Positions 60,440-64,000 of a stretch of 64,000 bases of DNA are shown here, one piece after another. How positions within the stretch are numbered: the stretch's first letter is position 1; each line of letters begins with the position of its first letter. A model generated the notes under the pieces. That model ran no database searches, was not told the DNA's origin, and worked only from the letters and a program-made list of their open reading frames with translations. Origin of the DNA: Synchiropus splendidus (Eukaryota; Chordata; Actinopteri; Syngnathiformes; Callionymidae); assembly GCF_027744825.2 (NCBI RefSeq), contig NC_071334.1, forward strand, positions 64,206,937 through 64,270,936. Direction: 5' to 3'. A program made the position numbers and the translations under genes.

Positions 60440-63400
60440 GTGAGACTGGAGGCTTGATGGAGCACCACAGGGAGCTGGTCCGGGCCCTTCTCAAGTACAG
60501 TAGTTCTGAACAAGGCTCGTCATGATATTATCATTGTAATGTCTGTGCTGCAACTGACTTGCTAGTCGACTAGTCGCTGACATGCTAAAGGATTAGTCGA
60601 CAAGTCAGCACAAGACGTGAACGAATACACTTCATATGCATTTTTGTTCGTATAAATATGAACAAAAATGCTTGTAAATTGAATTGTTGTCAACCCTTGC
60701 ACAGTGTTAAATTCAGTCTTGAAACTTTATATTTGAATCTCAATAGGTCAGAATTTGGTGTGAGAGGTTTTGTGAAATGATCCACTACTTTTTCTGTTTT
60801 GGGTCGCGATGGTCACATCAGCCATTTGAAGCAGTCAGCAACTTATTTAGTCGGCGACTGTTGCCAACTACGTTTCTGCCCCAGTTCATTTGCTGGGGTC
60901 CCCATCTGCAATGGCTGTTTCCAGCCACAAAAAACAGTGAGAACAGTGATCCTACATATGATAAAATTATTTTCGTTGAGTTTGGCGAGGCAGTAGATAT
61001 CAACGCGATCACATACTATCTTCACCCACTGATCTTAAAAATGAAATTGAGGAAGCACATACAGTAAATACAGGTACATGAACATACTTGTTAGTTTTAT
61101 ATATGTATTCAAATCTTCTCACACACTGTCTACAGTACAAGATGTTGCTGAGAATTCTAAACATCTTCTATATCAACAAAGGAGATTGAAACACTTTAAA
61201 CTTTGTACTTTAGTGTTTCACATCTTTCCTTCTCTAAAGTTTTCGCACTTTTGACATCATTTTATTTTCATGTTATTATTTTTAATAGGAACACGAGCAC
61301 ATACATGTGCACAACTGTCTTCATATATTATATGTAAAAAATAGCTTTGACGCGAGAATTCAAGACTAGCTATCAATTCCCCTTCTTCTTGCTCTTGCCC
61401 TCCAGTGTGCAACTCAGACCCGCGAACCACAAAGCTTGTGCCGGTCAGAAACCAGACAATGGCAAACATTCAACTATCTACATCCTCATGTATCATAATG
61501 TCTTTATTTCTCTGAAAAGTAATTCTGTCCTCAGCCATCTGACGCCAGAGTCATATAGTCTCAGTGTAATGACTGGTGTTGCGGTCAGTGAGCACAAAAC
61601 AGGCTGGATGCAGGTCAGTTCAGTGTCAGTAGTGGAGCCACCTGTGTTGACACTGCATGGCTCTGTGACTATACACACGACTGCCAGTGGGATGGTCCAC
61701 CAGTGGTGGCACACTGCGTTTTGGACATGCGTCTCGTTACGCCTCCCATCGTAGCAGAGATTGGCAGTGAAACAGAATCAAACTGTGGGTTTCGCCCACA
61801 TCTTTTTGGGAGTCACGTGACTTCCCATAGCTGAGTCACCGATCGACACCATGGCGCTCATGTCCCAGAACAGTGAGGTGTAAACCAGGGACAAGCTGTC
61901 ACTGACTTCCTGGGGGACCATAACAGGGCAGAGGTTGAGGGGCTACGTCAGCAGTCGGTGACCTCTGTCTCTGAGTAAGTTGTGAATCAAGCGAGTACCA
62001 CCAAATATAGACTGTCCCACTCTCCGGAGTGGGCGGGGCTTCTGCCTTGCTTTTTGTTTTGTCTTTTTTTTTATTTCGCTTTTTGTGTGTTGGTGCTCAG
62101 ACAGTGTTTGTTCTTTATCAGACTCTCTCTCGGAGTCTCACCTGTCAGGTCCCACGTCCCACTCTCCTCTGCCTCTGATGTCCTTTTTGAAGGCCTGACC
62201 TTCTCTGTGAAGCTTTGATCACTGCAATACGTTTCTCAACAAACCCAATGAACTCAAGCGACGGCAGCAGAGAGAGAGAGAGAGGGAAGCTTTTAGTGGA
62301 CTCCAGGGTATTCTTTTATTTTTGGACCGAACATCAAGTCTTTGGCGGACGTTATGTATGATTTCTGACATTCATCAAGACTGGAGAAGACAATTATCCC
62401 AACAAGTCACATGCCTCACCAGTTATCTCCAGACCTTATGTCCACCGCCTCATGACTCTGCATTCCATCAAACTTGACAAGGACTTCAAAGGAGATGTGA
62501 GGGACTTTAAATGACATCAGCTGCCTCTTCTGGCCGGAGGGATTTAGGACACAGACCAAGACTGTGTCCTTGTGTTGCTTCCATGATGGATCGAACCTCA
62601 CTGAGATGTTTTAACCAGTCACCCCGGATACAATGTACCGAAAACTAAAATCATTCTCAAATATTGACTGACAGCTGACCAAAGCGATAGAGAGTTTAAT
62701 AAATAAAAAAATGAATCCCCTGTAATTCAGGACAGGAAGTGACTCATGTTCATGACTCGCCACTCGCACTTTAGACGCTGCTGCACACACATCTTTCCAG
62801 GAGTCAGACTCTCAGAAACTTGACATCATTACGGTGGAGATCATCTCACCGGTGCTCACCAGTCCTTCCCTGACCTCATTCCGGGGCTCACTCACGGAGT
62901 GGAAGCGTGAGTGCGTCACCGCTGACGCGCCTCCGCCGGGACAAGGGCACTCGGGAAGTCTGAGGAAATAAATAATATAATGTGGGAAGAATCTGTCGTC
63001 CTCAGCCACCCGCGCTCCCCCCCCCCCCGCGCTGTCCTCGAGTGGATGTGCAGTCTATTAATATTTCAGGTTTTTATTTCACACTGCTGTGGCTCTGAGA
63101 TGTTTGTTAGTGCAGAAGTGAAATTAAGGTAAAGACGCAGCAGAGGAGCAAAAGAAAACAAGAGACAGATTTCATGTTTCATCAAAGAAGGTATTGATCG
63201 ACTTGGTCCCTTGAAAGAGACGTCTGACCTGAGGCACTGAAATGCTCAAATAGCTGATTCATTTTTTCAACTGAATAACACATTACCAGTTATTCATGGT
63301 CACACTCCTACACCAGGAGCCCCCACAGTGTAACACACTGCCACCTCCTCTCCCCTTTCACTTTGTGTCAGACATGTTTTTCACTACTTTTGAAGTGTAA

Positions 63401-63639
63401 AAAAAGTCTGTGTTCAGGGTTAACGTGTGGTTTCTTTTGACTGGATTGTCAGCGAAGGTAAACTTCAGGCAAGCATGTGACCTCTGATCACTCTTTGGTT
63501 TCATCACATTTTTTGGTGAGATAAACGACGGAAATTTGACTCAGAGATGAGCTTTTGCAGTTGTTATTGTAACAAATCATTAGGCACCACTCTGAAGTAC
63601 TTGTTTAGGTTCCAGTTGCTGACAGAAAGAGGAACATTC
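60440..63639. other. RAP2A intron, part
   Basis: The exon beginning YEKVP was looked for and is absent. Bases 60555-60610 carry TAGTCGACTAGTCG-type text as in hAT-like repeats. A (GA)n run lies at about 62270-62284 and a C10 run at 63019-63028. No other gene. Confidence 0.6.
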
Positions 63640-63972
63640 CAACCCATCCTCACTCCCGTGGCATAGTATATAGACGTCGTGGGCGGCGCTTTGCGCAAAA
63701 GAAAGATGGATTTGGGTTGAGGTAAGCCATGGGATGGTGCTCTTTTAACTCCACATCTGATAATGTGTAACTTAGTGACACTGTCAGTAAGGAGGGGAGC
63801 CATGTAAGGGGTTATATATAAGCCAGTGACATGGGGAAAGAAACCAATTGTATTCCATTGGAACAGTGTAGGTGTCAATATGTGACACAGACGGCCTTCT
63901 GAGTCACCATAGGACGCAAAAGTCCACATTCCCAACGTCAGTATATTACGCCACGAGGGTGAGGATGGGTTG
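63640..63972. mobile_element. Inverted-repeat (MITE-like) element of about 333 bp
   Basis: CAACCCATCCTCAC at 63640-63653 is the exact reverse complement of GTGAGGATGGGTTG at 63959-63972, and the match continues inward with changes through CGTGGC, TATA and GACGT for about 40 bases. The interior has no coding sense. Superfamily not known. Confidence 0.65.
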
Positions 63973-64000
63973 AACATCCCCATACTTGGTCCCCTCGCAC

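Noticed and set aside
60021..60494. 157-codon minus-strand ORF over RAP2A
   Set aside because: Antisense shadow of a GC-rich coding exon.
63564..63983. 139-codon minus-strand ORF
   Set aside because: Lies within the inverted-repeat element and has no motif.
1..64000. tRNA, rRNA, snRNA or microRNA genes
   Set aside because: None could be supported by eye; a covariance-model scan would be needed.

Overview
The window is nuclear DNA from a ray-finned (teleost) fish. Genes are split by introns with canonical GT-AG borders, the sequence is AT-leaning and full of simple repeats, the interspersed repeats are families typical of fish genomes, and the protein-coding exons read as vertebrate orthologues. 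The species cannot be named from the sequence alone.

Layout, all recognised genes on the + strand. (1) Bases 1-1555 hold the 3' half of a zona-pellucida ZP3-type egg-coat gene. It can only be seen by joining five exons whose phases fit: end of the ZP domain, a polyarginine furin site, the conserved hydrophobic patch, a transmembrane helix, a stop and a poly(A) signal. (2) About 1.6-17.7 kb is gene-poor, with LINE fragments (one L2 copy on the minus strand, one LINE 3' end on the plus strand), a SINE-like copy, microsatellites and a perfect 12-bp hairpin. (3) About 17.7-58.0 kb is a complete muscleblind-like gene, MBNL2. It has two tentative non-coding 5' exons, a coding exon from 27103, four CCCH zinc fingers in three exons plus a linker exon, the alternative 54-, 36- and 95-nt cassette exons at exactly the sizes known in the family, a terminal exon ending in the MBNL2-type IILK peptide, and a long 3'UTR. 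(4) At 60126 the first coding exon of RAP2A starts, a small GTPase whose second exon lies beyond the window. The last 360 bases hold an inverted-repeat element.

MBNL2 followed by RAP2A on the same strand matches the human 13q32 order and belongs to the MBNL/RAP2 paralogy set (MBNL1-RAP2B, MBNL2-RAP2A, MBNL3-RAP2C). The most interesting structure is in the MBNL2 3' half. The 54-nt nuclear-localisation exon and the 95-nt exon are both preceded by long stretches with no AG dinucleotide (143 and 320 nt) and both use AAG acceptors, which points to distant branch points and regulated splicing. The 95-nt exon also decides which of two open reading frames of the terminal exon is used. A CTCF-like motif and a full CRE site lie between MBNL2 and RAP2A.
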